This document shows, piece by piece, positions 25,195 to 34,559 of a stretch of 58,784 bases of DNA. Position numbers and translations under genes: made by a program. The number at the start of each line of letters is the position of its first letter. The first letter of the stretch is position 1. This DNA comes from Actinomycetota bacterium (GTDB taxonomy: Bacteria; Actinomycetota; Acidimicrobiia; Acidimicrobiales; Ilumatobacteraceae), in the NCBI GenBank assembly GCA_016871395.1, contig VFYV01000013.1, positions 1-58,784 of the forward strand. Direction: 5' to 3'. Under the pieces are notes generated by a model. It saw only the letters and a program-made list of their open reading frames with translations, searched no databases and was not told the DNA's origin.

Positions 25195-25854
25195 TCACCG
25201 ATCCGGCGCTCGGTCCTGCGGTCGGGGCGGAGCCCATGTCGACGTCGGTGCTCCCGTCGCCGAGTTATAGGAGATCACCGCAGCGGCCCCCACGTTGTGC
25301 CGGCGCCGTCTCACGGTACCGACCAAGGCGATCGCCATCATCGTCAGCCCGACCAACACGCCCACGACGGCGATCAGCACCATACGGTTCCTCTCGACGG
25401 CGACGTCGGGGCCCACCGTGACCACCGCCGATGGATCGTTCGATCGCACTTCGATGACGAAGGGGCCGGGCTGGGTGACCTCGACGCGGAGAATCGACTC
25501 GCCCACTCCTTCGGGCGTGCTGTACGACACCGTGTCGTCGTCGTAGGTCGTCCCACCCGAACCGGATCGATTGAGCACCGCCACCTCCACCCGAGGGGCG
25601 AGATCGGAGTCGTAAGTGCGGGCTCCTTTGTCGCAACCGTCGATCGCCTCCACGCGTCCCTTGCGCTCGACATACAGGAAGAACGTTCCCGTCTCGGTCA
25701 CGTCGACGGTGGTGGCACAACCGGCCGGCACGCGGACGAGATCGGCCACCATGTTCTGGTTCTGTTCCACCCCACGACCGACCGACACGAACGCCGCCAC
25801 CGTGACACCGATACCGACCAGCCACAGCAGCGCGTTCGCCCGCGCTCTCATCAC
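25195..25854 (-). CDS. Two-helix membrane protein with extracytoplasmic beta domain
   Basis: 219 residues; GTG 25854 or the adjacent ATG 25851 may start it, the latter overlapping the TGA of the aminotransferase gene. Hydrophobic segments lie at about 9-26 and 160-182, with a beta-rich loop between them (VAEGCATTVDVTETGTFFLY-like strands, several Gly/Thr) that should face outside. The C-terminal tail is Pro/Ala-rich. No family is recognised. Translational coupling links it to dapC, but no functional link is apparent. Confidence 0.6.
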   Translation of the reverse strand: MMRARANALLWLVGIGVTVAAFVSVGRGVEQNQNMVADLVRVPAGCATTVDVTETGTFFLYVERKGRVEAIDGCDKGARTYDSDLAPRVEVAVLNRSGSGGTTYDDDTVSYSTPEGVGESILRVEVTQPGPFVIEVRSNDPSAVVTVGPDVAVERNRMVLIAVVGVLVGLTMMAIALVGTVRRRRHNVGAAAVISYNSATGAPTSTWAPPRPQDRAPDR

Positions 25855-26975
25855 GGCACCCCGAGTCGGGCCGCCACCCGTTCGATGGAGTCGTCGGTCT
25901 GAACCACCGCCAGCCGCACGAACCCCGCGCCGGCTGCTCCGTACAGGTCACCCGGGCTCACCAGCGCGCCACCCTCACGGGCCAGTCGCTCGGTGAAGGA
26001 CCACGCGTCGTCCACGGGGAACCACAGATAAAAGCCGCCGTCCGGCAATGGAACCTCGATCCCCGACCACCGCGACAAAATCTCGGACATACGTCGCAGA
26101 CGCGCCCGATAACGATCCCGTTGCTCGGCGACGTGGGTGTCGTCGTTCAAGGCCGCCACGGCGGCCGCTTGGGCCGGGCCGGGCACCATCATGCCGACGT
26201 GCTTTCGCACCTCGCTCAGATACTGGACGAGGCCGGGATCTCCGGCGTACGCACCCACGCGCAGTCCGGCCAGGTTCGAGCGTTTCGACAACGAGTGCAC
26301 CACGATCACTCCGTCGGATCCGTGCTGCAGGATCGAACGCGCCGGCGACGCCCAGGTGAACTCGGCGTAGCACTCGTCGCTGAACACCGGCACGCCCCGC
26401 GAGCGACCCCAGGTGGCGGCGGCATCGAGATCGTCCAACGCTCCGGTGGGATTCGACGGGCTGTTCACCCACAACAGAAGTGCCCTCGCGGCATCATCGT
26501 CGCTGATGGCCTCGAGGTCGATGCCACCACGGGCGTTCAGGGGCACCGCAACCGCGCGACACCCGGCCAACGTGGCCCCCATCTCGTAGGTCGGGTAGGC
26601 GATCGAGGGATACAAGACGGTGTCGAGCCACGGTGAGCGCAATTTCATCCACTGGGGCAAGGTGCCCACGAACTCCTTGGTGCCGATGCAGGCCGCGATG
26701 GCCGAGATCGGTACGTTCACCGCGAAACGACGGGCCATCCACTCCGAGAACGCCCGACGCAAGGGCTCGTTACCCGCCGAGGGCGGATACCCCCGCTCGG
26801 AATCGCTGGCGGCCAAGGCGGCTACCACCGACGCCGGCGGCGGATCGCACGGTGTGCCGATGGACAGATCGACGAGCCCGCCCTCGAACGCCGCCCCCAA
26901 CGGCTTGAGGGAGTCGAGACGCTCGTACGGATACGGCGGAGGCTCGAAGCCGCGACGCTCTTGTGCGGGTTTCAT
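25851..26975 (-). CDS. dapC: Aminotransferase, probable N-succinyldiaminopimelate aminotransferase
   Basis: 374 residues of the fold-type I PLP aminotransferases. NPTG at 175-178, Asp200 (FSDECY) and PLP-binding Lys231 in SLSKRSNLAGLRVG are all visible. The SLSKRSN block and overall length match actinobacterial DapC (such as Rv0858c), which makes N-succinyl-LL-DAP in the lysine/diaminopimelate pathway. dapF two genes upstream strengthens this. GGGAGGG precedes ATG 26975. Other class I/II aminotransferases cannot be fully excluded. Confidence 0.85.
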   Translation of the reverse strand: MKPAQERRGFEPPPYPYERLDSLKPLGAAFEGGLVDLSIGTPCDPPPASVVAALAASDSERGYPPSAGNEPLRRAFSEWMARRFAVNVPISAIAACIGTKEFVGTLPQWMKLRSPWLDTVLYPSIAYPTYEMGATLAGCRAVAVPLNARGGIDLEAISDDDAARALLLWVNSPSNPTGALDDLDAAATWGRSRGVPVFSDECYAEFTWASPARSILQHGSDGVIVVHSLSKRSNLAGLRVGAYAGDPGLVQYLSEVRKHVGMMVPGPAQAAAVAALNDDTHVAEQRDRYRARLRRMSEILSRWSGIEVPLPDGGFYLWFPVDDAWSFTERLAREGGALVSPGDLYGAAGAGFVRLAVVQTDDSIERVAARLGVP

Positions 26976-26997
26976 GACCCTCCCATCGTAGGCGGGG

Positions 26998-28314
26998 TCA
27001 CGCTCCCATACCCACGACGAACTCGACCAATCGACCCGCCGACGCTTCGGTCAGACGTGCGCGCACCCGCACGCCGTCTTCCTCATGGGTCGTGGCAACG
27101 ACCTCGCCCTCGCGATGAATGGCGGCCAGCACGTCACCTCGCCCGTAGGGCACCAGAAGTTCGACCGCCGTGCTGAGCGAGCGAAGCCGATCGGACAAGG
27201 TCGACAAGAAGGCGTCGATTCCGGTTCCCGCGTGGGCGCTGATACCCACCGAGCCGGGATGCCACGTCACCGCATCGGCGACCGCCTGCGGATCGAGGTC
27301 GGCCTTGTTGAACACCAGCAATTCGGGAACAGCCTGTGCGCCGATCTCGCGCAACACGTCGCGCACCGCATCGATTTGTCCGTCGGGATCGAATCCGCTG
27401 CCATCGACGACGTGAACCAGGTAGTCCGCCTTCGTGGCCACTTCGAGCGTGCTCTTGAAAGATTCGACCAAGCCGTGCGGAAGTCGACGCACGAATCCCA
27501 CCGTGTCGGTGAGCAGCACCGGTTCACCACCGGGCAACGAGAGCCGGCGCGTGGTCGGGTCGAGCGTGGCGAACAAACGGTTCTCCACCAGCACGCCGGC
27601 GTTGGTGAGACGGTTCAACAGGGTGCTCTTCCCGGCGTTGGTGTACCCGACGATCACCACGTTGGCCAGACCACTGCGCGAGCGTCCCTTGCGTTGGAGA
27701 TTGCGGGTGTGACCCAACTCCTCCAGTTCGTGCTCCAAGCGTGAGATGCGATTCTTGATTCGACGACGGTCGACCTCGAGTTTGGTTTCACCGCTTCCAA
27801 AACGCGCTCCGACCCCACCACGCTGCTGCGACAAATTCGCGTCTGCGCCACGCCGCAGGCGTGGAAGGCGATATCGCAACAGGGCCAGTTCCACTTGGGC
27901 CTTGCCCTCCAGGGTATGAGCGTTCTGCGCGAAGATGTCGAGGATCACGGCGGTTCGATCGATCGCGGTTCGCCCGAGCAACTTCTCCAGGTTGTACTGC
28001 TGAGCGGGGGACAACTCGTTGTCGAACACCACCGTGTCGGCGTCCACCATCAGACACAAATCGCGCAGTTCCTCGGCTTTGCCCTTGCCGACGTACCACG
28101 TGTGGTCGGGCGTGTCACGACGTTGCACCAAGCGACCGGCCACGTCGGCGCCGGCGGTGTCGATCAACAAGGCCAACTCGTCCAGGCTGGTCTCGGTCTC
28201 CTCATCGCCATGACCGTCCAAGGTGACCCCGACGATGACGATCTTCTCGCGCACCGAACGCTCGATGAGCCTTTGGCCCAGAGCTTGGTTGTAGGGAGAA
28301 TTCGAGTTGCTCAC
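26998..28314 (-). CDS. hflX: Ribosome-associated GTPase HflX
   Basis: 438 residues. The N-terminal HflX domain includes GKGKAEELRDL and VVFDNELSPAQQYNLE; a coiled linker with ERISRLEHELEEL-like heptads follows, then the GTPase domain: G1 GYTNAGKST at 223-231, G3 DTVGF, G4 NKAD. It splits or rescues stalled 70S ribosomes. GTG 28314 overlaps the dapF stop (GTGA), so the longer open frame upstream is not used. The C terminus adds a small beta domain. Confidence 0.95.
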   Translation of the reverse strand: MSNSNSPYNQALGQRLIERSVREKIVIVGVTLDGHGDEETETSLDELALLIDTAGADVAGRLVQRRDTPDHTWYVGKGKAEELRDLCLMVDADTVVFDNELSPAQQYNLEKLLGRTAIDRTAVILDIFAQNAHTLEGKAQVELALLRYRLPRLRRGADANLSQQRGGVGARFGSGETKLEVDRRRIKNRISRLEHELEELGHTRNLQRKGRSRSGLANVVIVGYTNAGKSTLLNRLTNAGVLVENRLFATLDPTTRRLSLPGGEPVLLTDTVGFVRRLPHGLVESFKSTLEVATKADYLVHVVDGSGFDPDGQIDAVRDVLREIGAQAVPELLVFNKADLDPQAVADAVTWHPGSVGISAHAGTGIDAFLSTLSDRLRSLSTAVELLVPYGRGDVLAAIHREGEVVATTHEEDGVRVRARLTEASAGRLVEFVVGMGA

Positions 28315-29120
28315 GTGACGACCGTGACGGTGGCGACGTAGGTGGACTCGGCGATCAGGGTGATGTGACGACTCCCCCGACGTACCACGACCCGGGCGTC
28401 CCCTCCGTCCATGTGGACCAACACCTCGGGCGTGGACGCGGGCACCAGACCCCAGGCGACCGCCGCTTCGGCGGCGGCACAGGCCCCGGTACCACACGCC
28501 ATGGTGATGCCCGCCCCTCGTTCATGCACCCGCATGGTGATGGCATGCGGTTCGGGGCCGGGCTCGATGATCTCCAGATTCACGTGGGGCACGAGCGAAC
28601 CCAGTGCCAAGAGATCGACGGCGCGCACGTCGTCCACACCGACGACCGAGTGCGGGTTGCCGAGCGACGAGTGTCGCACCGGGCGATCGGGATGGCATCC
28701 CAAAGCGGCCCAGTTGTGGGGTTCGGTCAGATCCGACACCGATCCCATGTCGACGCTCAGAAGATGCGTGTCCTCGTCGAGCCGACGGATCACCCTCACG
28801 AGCCGCTCGCCGGCATCGGTGTCGACCAAATACTCGAGACCGTCGGGTCCGTCGTCATGGGCGGCCTGCACCAGGCACCGAATGCCGTTGCCACTCATCT
28901 CGGCGCGACTTCCATCGGCGTTGTACAGGGTCATTCCGAGCCGATTGGCGGCCTTGCGCTCGAGCAGCAACAACCCATCGGCACCGACGCCTGAGCGTCG
29001 ATCACACCACGCGCGAGCACGATCGACCCACTCGCCGGCTGTGGCGCTCTCGCCCGACTCGATCTGGGCGACGAGGAAGTCGTTGCCCAGACCGTGATGC
29101 TTGGAGAGGCGGCGACGCAT
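28311..29120 (-). CDS. dapF: Diaminopimelate epimerase
   Basis: 269 residues. The two catalytic cysteines are Cys82 (MSGNGIRC) and Cys209 (MACGTGAC), both in intact family motifs, and the N-terminal GLGNDF block is present. It converts LL- to meso-diaminopimelate for lysine and peptidoglycan. Overlaps hflX by 4 bp and follows miaA by 12 bp. Together with dapC, half of the late lysine pathway lies here. Confidence 0.96.
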   Translation of the reverse strand: MRRRLSKHHGLGNDFLVAQIESGESATAGEWVDRARAWCDRRSGVGADGLLLLERKAANRLGMTLYNADGSRAEMSGNGIRCLVQAAHDDGPDGLEYLVDTDAGERLVRVIRRLDEDTHLLSVDMGSVSDLTEPHNWAALGCHPDRPVRHSSLGNPHSVVGVDDVRAVDLLALGSLVPHVNLEIIEPGPEPHAITMRVHERGAGITMACGTGACAAAEAAVAWGLVPASTPEVLVHMDGGDARVVVRRGSRHITLIAESTYVATVTVVT

Positions 29121-29132
29121 ACCAAGGTCACC

Positions 29133-30056
29133 TTAGGTCAGGGAACCGACGAGGGCAGGGGCGACTTCTGATACCGGGTCGTCCTCCACCGGCATCCACT
29201 CGATCCGCGGATCACGACGAAACCAACGCTCTTGTCGCACGGCGAATTGTCGCGTACGCCTGATCGTCGTGGCCACGGCCTCGTCCAGCGACGCCTGCCC
29301 CTCGAGGTGATCGACCATCTCCTTGTAACCGAGGGCCTGCAACGCCGTGCGGGACATCCCCCGCGCCATGAGACCCGTCACCTCGTCCAGCAGTCCCCGA
29401 CCAATCATGTCGTGCACCCGCCGCTCGATGCGTTGGGCCAACACTTTGCGATCCCACTGCAGTGCCACCTGCCGCACGACAGTGTCGGGATAGGTGTCGA
29501 CGCCGGGCCCGAACGAGGAGAACGGTCGGCCGCTTCCCTCGCAGACCTCGAGCGCCCGCACGACACGTCGTCCGTTCGTCGGCTCCATTTTGGATGCCGC
29601 TGTCGGATCGAGTTCGACGAGACGACGATGGAGTCCCTCGGGGCCAACGCTCGCCAGTTCATGCTCGAGACGCGAGCGAACCTTCGGCCACTGTCCGGGA
29701 ATGTCCAGGTCGTCGATCACCGCCCGCAGGTACAACCCCGTGCCGCCCACGAAAAGAGGGGTACCCCCACGGCTTTCGATGTCACGCATGGCTCGCTCGC
29801 TCTCGACCTGGAACTGCGCGACCGTGAACGACTGCGACGCGTCGACCACATCGATCAGATGATGCCGCACCCGTGACTGGTCCTGAGACGAAGGTTTCGC
29901 CGTTCCGATGTCCATTCCGCGGTACACCTGCATCGCGTCCACCGACAACAACTCGACGCCCTGGCGTCGGCCCGCCTCCGATGTCGCGACCGCCATGGCC
30001 AGCGCCGACTTCCCGCTGGCCGTCGGGCCGAGAATGGCCAACCGGGGTCCTGTCAC
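29133..30056 (-). CDS. miaA: tRNA dimethylallyltransferase
   Basis: 307 residues from GTG 30056. The P-loop GPTASGKS is at 10-17, with SVDAMQVYRGMDIGTAKP and DVVDASQSFTVAQFQ as family signatures, and GGTGLYLRA. It adds dimethylallyl to A37 of tRNAs that read U-starting codons. Start 30056 lies 7 nt after the miaB stop; an in-frame extension into miaB is less likely. MiaB acts on its product, so the pair is one pathway. Confidence 0.95.
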   Translation of the reverse strand: MTGPRLAILGPTASGKSALAMAVATSEAGRRQGVELLSVDAMQVYRGMDIGTAKPSSQDQSRVRHHLIDVVDASQSFTVAQFQVESERAMRDIESRGGTPLFVGGTGLYLRAVIDDLDIPGQWPKVRSRLEHELASVGPEGLHRRLVELDPTAASKMEPTNGRRVVRALEVCEGSGRPFSSFGPGVDTYPDTVVRQVALQWDRKVLAQRIERRVHDMIGRGLLDEVTGLMARGMSRTALQALGYKEMVDHLEGQASLDEAVATTIRRTRQFAVRQERWFRRDPRIEWMPVEDDPVSEVAPALVGSLT

Positions 30057-30063
30057 CGCACTC

Positions 30064-31491
30064 TCACCGCGCCACGACCGGGATGCGGTTTCGATGGGTC
30101 GGCACCGCGAGCAGTTCGCGGAACTCGCCACGCAGATGATGAGGCGCCGCTCCGGTGACGAGGACGGTGGCGTAACTGCCCACCCGGAGATTCCCCACGG
30201 ACGGAAAGTGCACCAACTTGTTCTGTCTGGTCCGTCCCGAGATGACGCCGGGGTTCTTCTTCGAGGGGCCCTCGATCAAGACCTCCTCGATTCGACCGAC
30301 GCGGGCCTCGTGCTTCGACAGAGCGGAGTGCTCGACCACCACGCGCAGTCGAGCGAAGCGTTCGGTCACCTCAGCGGGATCGACGAATCGGTCGACCATC
30401 GTTGCGGCCTCGGTGCCGTCGCGGGGCGAGAAAATGAACGTGTACGCGTAGTCGTACTCCGCGGCCGCGACCACCTCGAGGGTATCCACGAAGTCCTGTT
30501 CGGTCTCTCCGGGGAAACCGACGATGATGTCGGTGCTGACGGCCAGGTCGTCGACATGACGACGAGCCTCGGCCAGTCGCTCCAGATAGCGCTCGGCGGT
30601 GTAACCCCGATGCATGGCCGCCAACAGTCGGTCGCTGCCGGACTGCAACGGATAATGCAAGTGTTCGCACACCGACGACGTGTCGCCCATCGCGGCGAAG
30701 GTCTCGGCCCGCATGTCCTTGGGATGAGGACTGGTGAATCGGACACGTCGAATTCCCGGAACGGTGCCGACGTCGCGGAGCAGATCGGCGAACAGCGGAC
30801 GAGTCGGCACGTCGTGTCCGGCCTTGCGTCGCTCCAGTTGAATGTCGCGCCCGTAACTGTTCACGTTCTGACCGAGCAAGGTGACCTCGGTGACGCCCTC
30901 GGCTGCCAAACGCCGAACCTCGTCGAGTACGTCGTCGTAGGGGCGACTGATCTCGGCGCCCCGGACACTCGGGACGATGCAGAACGCACAGGAATTGTCG
31001 CACCCGATCTGGATGGTGACCCAGGCGTCGTAACTGGTCGAACGCTTGGCGGGCAACGCGGAGGGGAACAGAACCTGGTCGTCGAGGACCGCCTCATCCA
31101 TGATCTCGGTGATCGGACCCGACGAGATCGAGTCGTTCAGTAGGTCGACGGTGCGGTGCACGTTGTGGGTTCCGAGCACGACGTCGACCCAGGGAGCCCG
31201 CTCACGAACGACCTCGCGGTCCTTTTGAGCCAGACATCCGGACACCACGATTCGACGGCCCTCGCGTTCGTTTTTCCACCGTCGCATGGTGCCCAAGGTG
31301 CCGTACAACTTGTTATCGGCGTTCTCGCGAATGCAACAGGTGTTGAGCACGATGACGTCAGCTTCATCCTCGTTCTCGACCGCCTGAAGACCGTCGCTCT
31401 CGAGCAAACCGGCGATGCGCTCGGAGTCGTGCTCGTTCATCTGACACCCGAAGGTGCGAACGATGAAGGTCCGTGTCGGGGCCGCGGCCAT
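30064..31491 (-). CDS. miaB: tRNA-2-methylthio-N6-dimethylallyladenosine synthase
   Basis: 475 residues. Auxiliary cluster cysteines Cys16, Cys52 and Cys86 in the UPF0004 domain, radical SAM motif Cys164-x3-Cys168-x2-Cys171 (CDNSCAFC), and a C-terminal TRAM domain (VLIEGPSKKNPGVISGRT...). It adds the methylthio group at A37 after MiaA. TAGCCT (31498-31503) ends 6 nt before ATG, giving a leaderless promoter that probably also serves miaA, dapF, hflX and dapC. Confidence 0.96.
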   Translation of the reverse strand: MAAAPTRTFIVRTFGCQMNEHDSERIAGLLESDGLQAVENEDEADVIVLNTCCIRENADNKLYGTLGTMRRWKNEREGRRIVVSGCLAQKDREVVRERAPWVDVVLGTHNVHRTVDLLNDSISSGPITEIMDEAVLDDQVLFPSALPAKRSTSYDAWVTIQIGCDNSCAFCIVPSVRGAEISRPYDDVLDEVRRLAAEGVTEVTLLGQNVNSYGRDIQLERRKAGHDVPTRPLFADLLRDVGTVPGIRRVRFTSPHPKDMRAETFAAMGDTSSVCEHLHYPLQSGSDRLLAAMHRGYTAERYLERLAEARRHVDDLAVSTDIIVGFPGETEQDFVDTLEVVAAAEYDYAYTFIFSPRDGTEAATMVDRFVDPAEVTERFARLRVVVEHSALSKHEARVGRIEEVLIEGPSKKNPGVISGRTRQNKLVHFPSVGNLRVGSYATVLVTGAAPHHLRGEFRELLAVPTHRNRIPVVAR

Positions 31492-31497
31492 GCCGAG

Positions 31498-31503
31498 AGG
31501 CTA
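31498..31503 (-). promoter_or_regulatory. TAGCCT leaderless -10 element of miaB
   Basis: Minus-strand TAGCCT ends 6 nt before ATG 31491; probable head of the miaB-miaA-dapF-hflX-dapC unit. Confidence 0.55.
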
Positions 31504-31517
31504 CCGGTCGATCGCAA

Positions 31518-32771
31518 TCAGGGTTCGACGAAGTCACGCAACACACGGCCTCCCGCCGTGTGGCGTAGGCGGATCAGGGAGCGAACCTCGATCTGCCGCA
31601 CTCGTTCACGGGTGATGCTGAACGCCAGACCCACTTCCTCGAGGGTGGCGCCCTCGCTACCGTCGAGACCGAATCGCATCCGCATCACCTCCTGCTCACG
31701 TGCCGGAAGGTCGTCCAGCACCGCGCGCACCGCCTCGCGCATGTCGGCGATCTCCATGCTGTCGCTCGGATCGGCCACGTTCGTGGCCGGCAGATTGTCA
31801 GCGAAGGTGGTCTCGCTGTCCTCGCGAGTGGGCTGGTCGAGGCTCATGGTGTCGACGGCCAAACTCAACCAGTCCGAAACCCGGTCCACCGTTTCACCCA
31901 AGGCCGTAGCGATCTCGGTGAGGCTGGGCTCATGGTGCAGCTTTTGAGCCAGGTCACGCTGCATGCGAATCGCTCGGTTGACATTCTCCACCGCATGAGC
32001 GGGTAGGCGGATGTTGCGACTCTCCTCGGCCACCGCCCGCGCGATGGACTGCTTGATCCACCAGGTCGCGTAGGTCGAAAATTTGAACCCTCGACTGTGG
32101 TCGTACTTTTCGACCGCCTTCATCAGCCCGATGTTGCCGCTCTGTATGGCGTCAGCGAGGGGCATGGTGGCCTTGGTGTACCGCTTGGCGATGCTCACCA
32201 CGAGACGAAGGTTCGCCCGGGTCAGGTCATGGCGAGCCACTTGTCCGCGCTCGATCATGCGTTTCAGCCGTCGGCGTTCGAGATTCGACACCGAATCCCC
32301 CAATTCGGCCAACTCTCGCTCGGCCGACTGGCCGTCAGCGATGAGTCGACCGAGAGATCTCTCCTCTTCGGCGCCGATCAGGGGAATGCGACTGATCTCG
32401 TGCAGGTACAACCGAACCGCATCCTGAGTAGCGTCGTCATCGGCGCCACGAGAGGTCGCCGATCTGCCGCGTCGTTCCCTCTTGTGTTCGACCAGCGGGC
32501 GACGCAACTCACCGGAGTCGTCGAGTTCGAACGACTGGTCGACCACGATGCCCTCGCCCTCGATCGCAAGTCGGATCGCTTCGATTGTTTCGGGGAGCAA
32601 CTCGACGTCGTGCAACGCATCGACGATGTCCGCGGTCGAAAGTTCTCCCCGACGACGTCCGTACGCGATGAGCTCGGCCCACTCGTCGGGGTCGAGACCG
32701 CGCACACGAGGAGCAAGGTCGGATGAAAGTCCGCGCCGATCTCCGTCGACCGCGTCAGTCTCGACTGTCAC
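31518..32771 (-). CDS. RNA polymerase sigma-70 factor, primary type
   Basis: About 417 residues from GTG 32771 (a start 5 codons upstream is possible). A region 1.1-like acidic N terminus is followed by region 1.2 (DAVRLYLHEISRIPLIGAEEE), region 2 (LRLVVSIAKRY...GNIGLMKAVEKYDHSRGFKFSTYATWWIKQSI), region 3 and region 4 (TLEEVGLAFSITRERVRQIEVRSL). Regions 2.4 and 4.2 are those of a primary or near-primary factor (SigA/SigB class). The start lies inside the end of dnaG, a dnaG-sigma arrangement typical of the macromolecular synthesis operon, which favours RpoD. Confidence 0.93.
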   Translation of the reverse strand: MTVETDAVDGDRRGLSSDLAPRVRGLDPDEWAELIAYGRRRGELSTADIVDALHDVELLPETIEAIRLAIEGEGIVVDQSFELDDSGELRRPLVEHKRERRGRSATSRGADDDATQDAVRLYLHEISRIPLIGAEEERSLGRLIADGQSAERELAELGDSVSNLERRRLKRMIERGQVARHDLTRANLRLVVSIAKRYTKATMPLADAIQSGNIGLMKAVEKYDHSRGFKFSTYATWWIKQSIARAVAEESRNIRLPAHAVENVNRAIRMQRDLAQKLHHEPSLTEIATALGETVDRVSDWLSLAVDTMSLDQPTREDSETTFADNLPATNVADPSDSMEIADMREAVRAVLDDLPAREQEVMRMRFGLDGSEGATLEEVGLAFSITRERVRQIEVRSLIRLRHTAGGRVLRDFVEP

Positions 32772-34545
32772 CCCCACCCCCCGCACGAGTGCCCCGCTCT
32801 GCGAGCCACCCTAGCAATGCCTCCGATGCCTCTGGAGCATGACGGGAATCCTCGAGTTCCTCGAGCCGTATGCGCGCCTGGCGATCCGCGCGAATCGCAT
32901 CGGGATCCGTGACACCCGTGCGTCGCGACAGCACGCGACGCACCGCCACACCGATGAGATCGAAGGCGACCGACATCGGCTCCACCTCCATGTCGGCGAC
33001 GGCGGCTCGTTCCAGCATCTCGCGAACCTCGGGGTCGGCGATCTCCAGCGCCGCATCGACCAGGTTCGATGTCTCGACCTGTGATGCCGCGGCCAGAACA
33101 AGGAACGCACGTCGGTGGACCTCGGAGTCGAAGAGTTCCTCGATGAGCCAGGGGGCGATGTGGTCCCATGTCTGCAACAACAGGGTGATGGCCACGAATT
33201 CGGCGTTTTCGGGCACCCCCATCTCGCGGGTGGACGCCACCCTCACCTCGGGGCGTTCGCTACGCCTCTCGGCCAGTCGCGACAAGTCCGCCACCGGGAG
33301 TCCGACCCGGGTCGCCACCTCCCCGGCGTACAACTTTCGTACGTTGACGTCGGGATGCTCGTTGATCACCCGCATCGCCTGCTCGGCGACACGCGCACGG
33401 TCCTCGGGACTACGCAAGGCTTTGCCCCCGACGACACGATTGACTCGAAATCCGAGAAACGGCATCGCCTCGTCGATGGCACCAGCCAAGGCCGCCGGGT
33501 CGCTGTTGGCCAGGTCCCCGGGATCCTTCCCGTCGGGAAATCGAGCTACTGACACCTGCACCTGATACTTCTTCTCCCACTCATAGAACTTCTCCGCCGC
33601 ACCCTGGCCCGCCGCGTCGGCGTCGAAAGCCAGAACCACGCGGCTGGCAAAACGCCTCAGGACGCGCACGTGATCCTCGGTGAGGGCCGTGCCACAGGTG
33701 GCAACGGCCCGTGTGACACCCGAACGATGAAAACCGATGACATCGGTGTAGCCCTCGCAGACAATGACTTGATCCGCCTTCACCACATCGTTCTTGGCCC
33801 AGTTCATGCCGTACAACGTCTTGGACTTGAAGTAGATCTTGGTCTCCGAGGAATTCTTGTACTTTGCCGGGTCGCTCGACCCGGGAAGGATGCGGCCGCC
33901 GAACGCCACCGGTTCACCGATGTCGGTGAAAATCGGGAACATGATCCGATCGCGGAACGCGTCGGTCGGTCGCTGACGACTGTTGATGAACGAGAGCCCG
34001 ACATCGACGAGGACGTCATCGGGGATCTTCAGGGACCTCAGATGCGTGCTGAGAAGGTCCCAGTCCTTTGGGGCGTAGCCCAACTTGAATCGGCGGGCGA
34101 CGTCTCCCGAGAGACCGCGCTGACGCAAGTAATCGCGGGCCTCACGGGCGTCGGGCGAGGTGAGCAAGCGCTCGTGATACCACTCGACCGCGGCCTCCAT
34201 GGCACCCACCAACTTCTTGCGGCGTTGACGATCCTGACTCTCACCGCCGGAGGTGTAGGTGAGGGTGATGCCCGCTCGGCTCGCCAGCTTCTCGACCGCC
34301 GCGACGAAGTCCACGTGTTCGATCTCCTGCACGAACTTGAAGACGTCACCACCGGCCTGACAACCGAAGCACTTGTAGCGGGCGGTCTCCTCTCGAACGT
34401 TGAACGAACCACTCTTCTCGGCATGGAACGGACACAGACCAACCCAATTTCGCCCCGTTTTGCGCAGCGCGACATATTGCTGAACGACGTCGACGATCGA
34501 AACCGCCGACCTCACGCGTTCGATGTCCTCATTGGCAATCGCCAT
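32755..34545 (-). CDS. dnaG: DNA primase
   Basis: 596 residues from ATG 34545. The zinc finger has Cys38, His41, Cys59 and Cys62 (CPFH...CFGC); the TOPRIM core shows VIVCEGYTDVIGFH and VLAFDADAAGQGA; a C-terminal DnaB-interaction region completes the family length. It makes RNA primers for replication. A GTG four codons upstream falls inside the TAGTGT -10 and is rejected. Its end overlaps the sigma factor start. Confidence 0.96.
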   Translation of the reverse strand: MAIANEDIERVRSAVSIVDVVQQYVALRKTGRNWVGLCPFHAEKSGSFNVREETARYKCFGCQAGGDVFKFVQEIEHVDFVAAVEKLASRAGITLTYTSGGESQDRQRRKKLVGAMEAAVEWYHERLLTSPDAREARDYLRQRGLSGDVARRFKLGYAPKDWDLLSTHLRSLKIPDDVLVDVGLSFINSRQRPTDAFRDRIMFPIFTDIGEPVAFGGRILPGSSDPAKYKNSSETKIYFKSKTLYGMNWAKNDVVKADQVIVCEGYTDVIGFHRSGVTRAVATCGTALTEDHVRVLRRFASRVVLAFDADAAGQGAAEKFYEWEKKYQVQVSVARFPDGKDPGDLANSDPAALAGAIDEAMPFLGFRVNRVVGGKALRSPEDRARVAEQAMRVINEHPDVNVRKLYAGEVATRVGLPVADLSRLAERRSERPEVRVASTREMGVPENAEFVAITLLLQTWDHIAPWLIEELFDSEVHRRAFLVLAAASQVETSNLVDAALEIADPEVREMLERAAVADMEVEPMSVAFDLIGVAVRRVLSRRTGVTDPDAIRADRQARIRLEELEDSRHAPEASEALLGWLAERGTRAGGGGDSRD

Positions 34546-34553
34546 TGCCGACG

Positions 34554-34559
34554 ACACTA
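34554..34559 (-). promoter_or_regulatory. TAGTGT leaderless -10 element of dnaG, containing the terC stop codon
   Basis: Minus-strand TAGTGT ends 8 nt before ATG 34545; its first three bases are the TAG stop of the upstream terC gene. Confidence 0.5.
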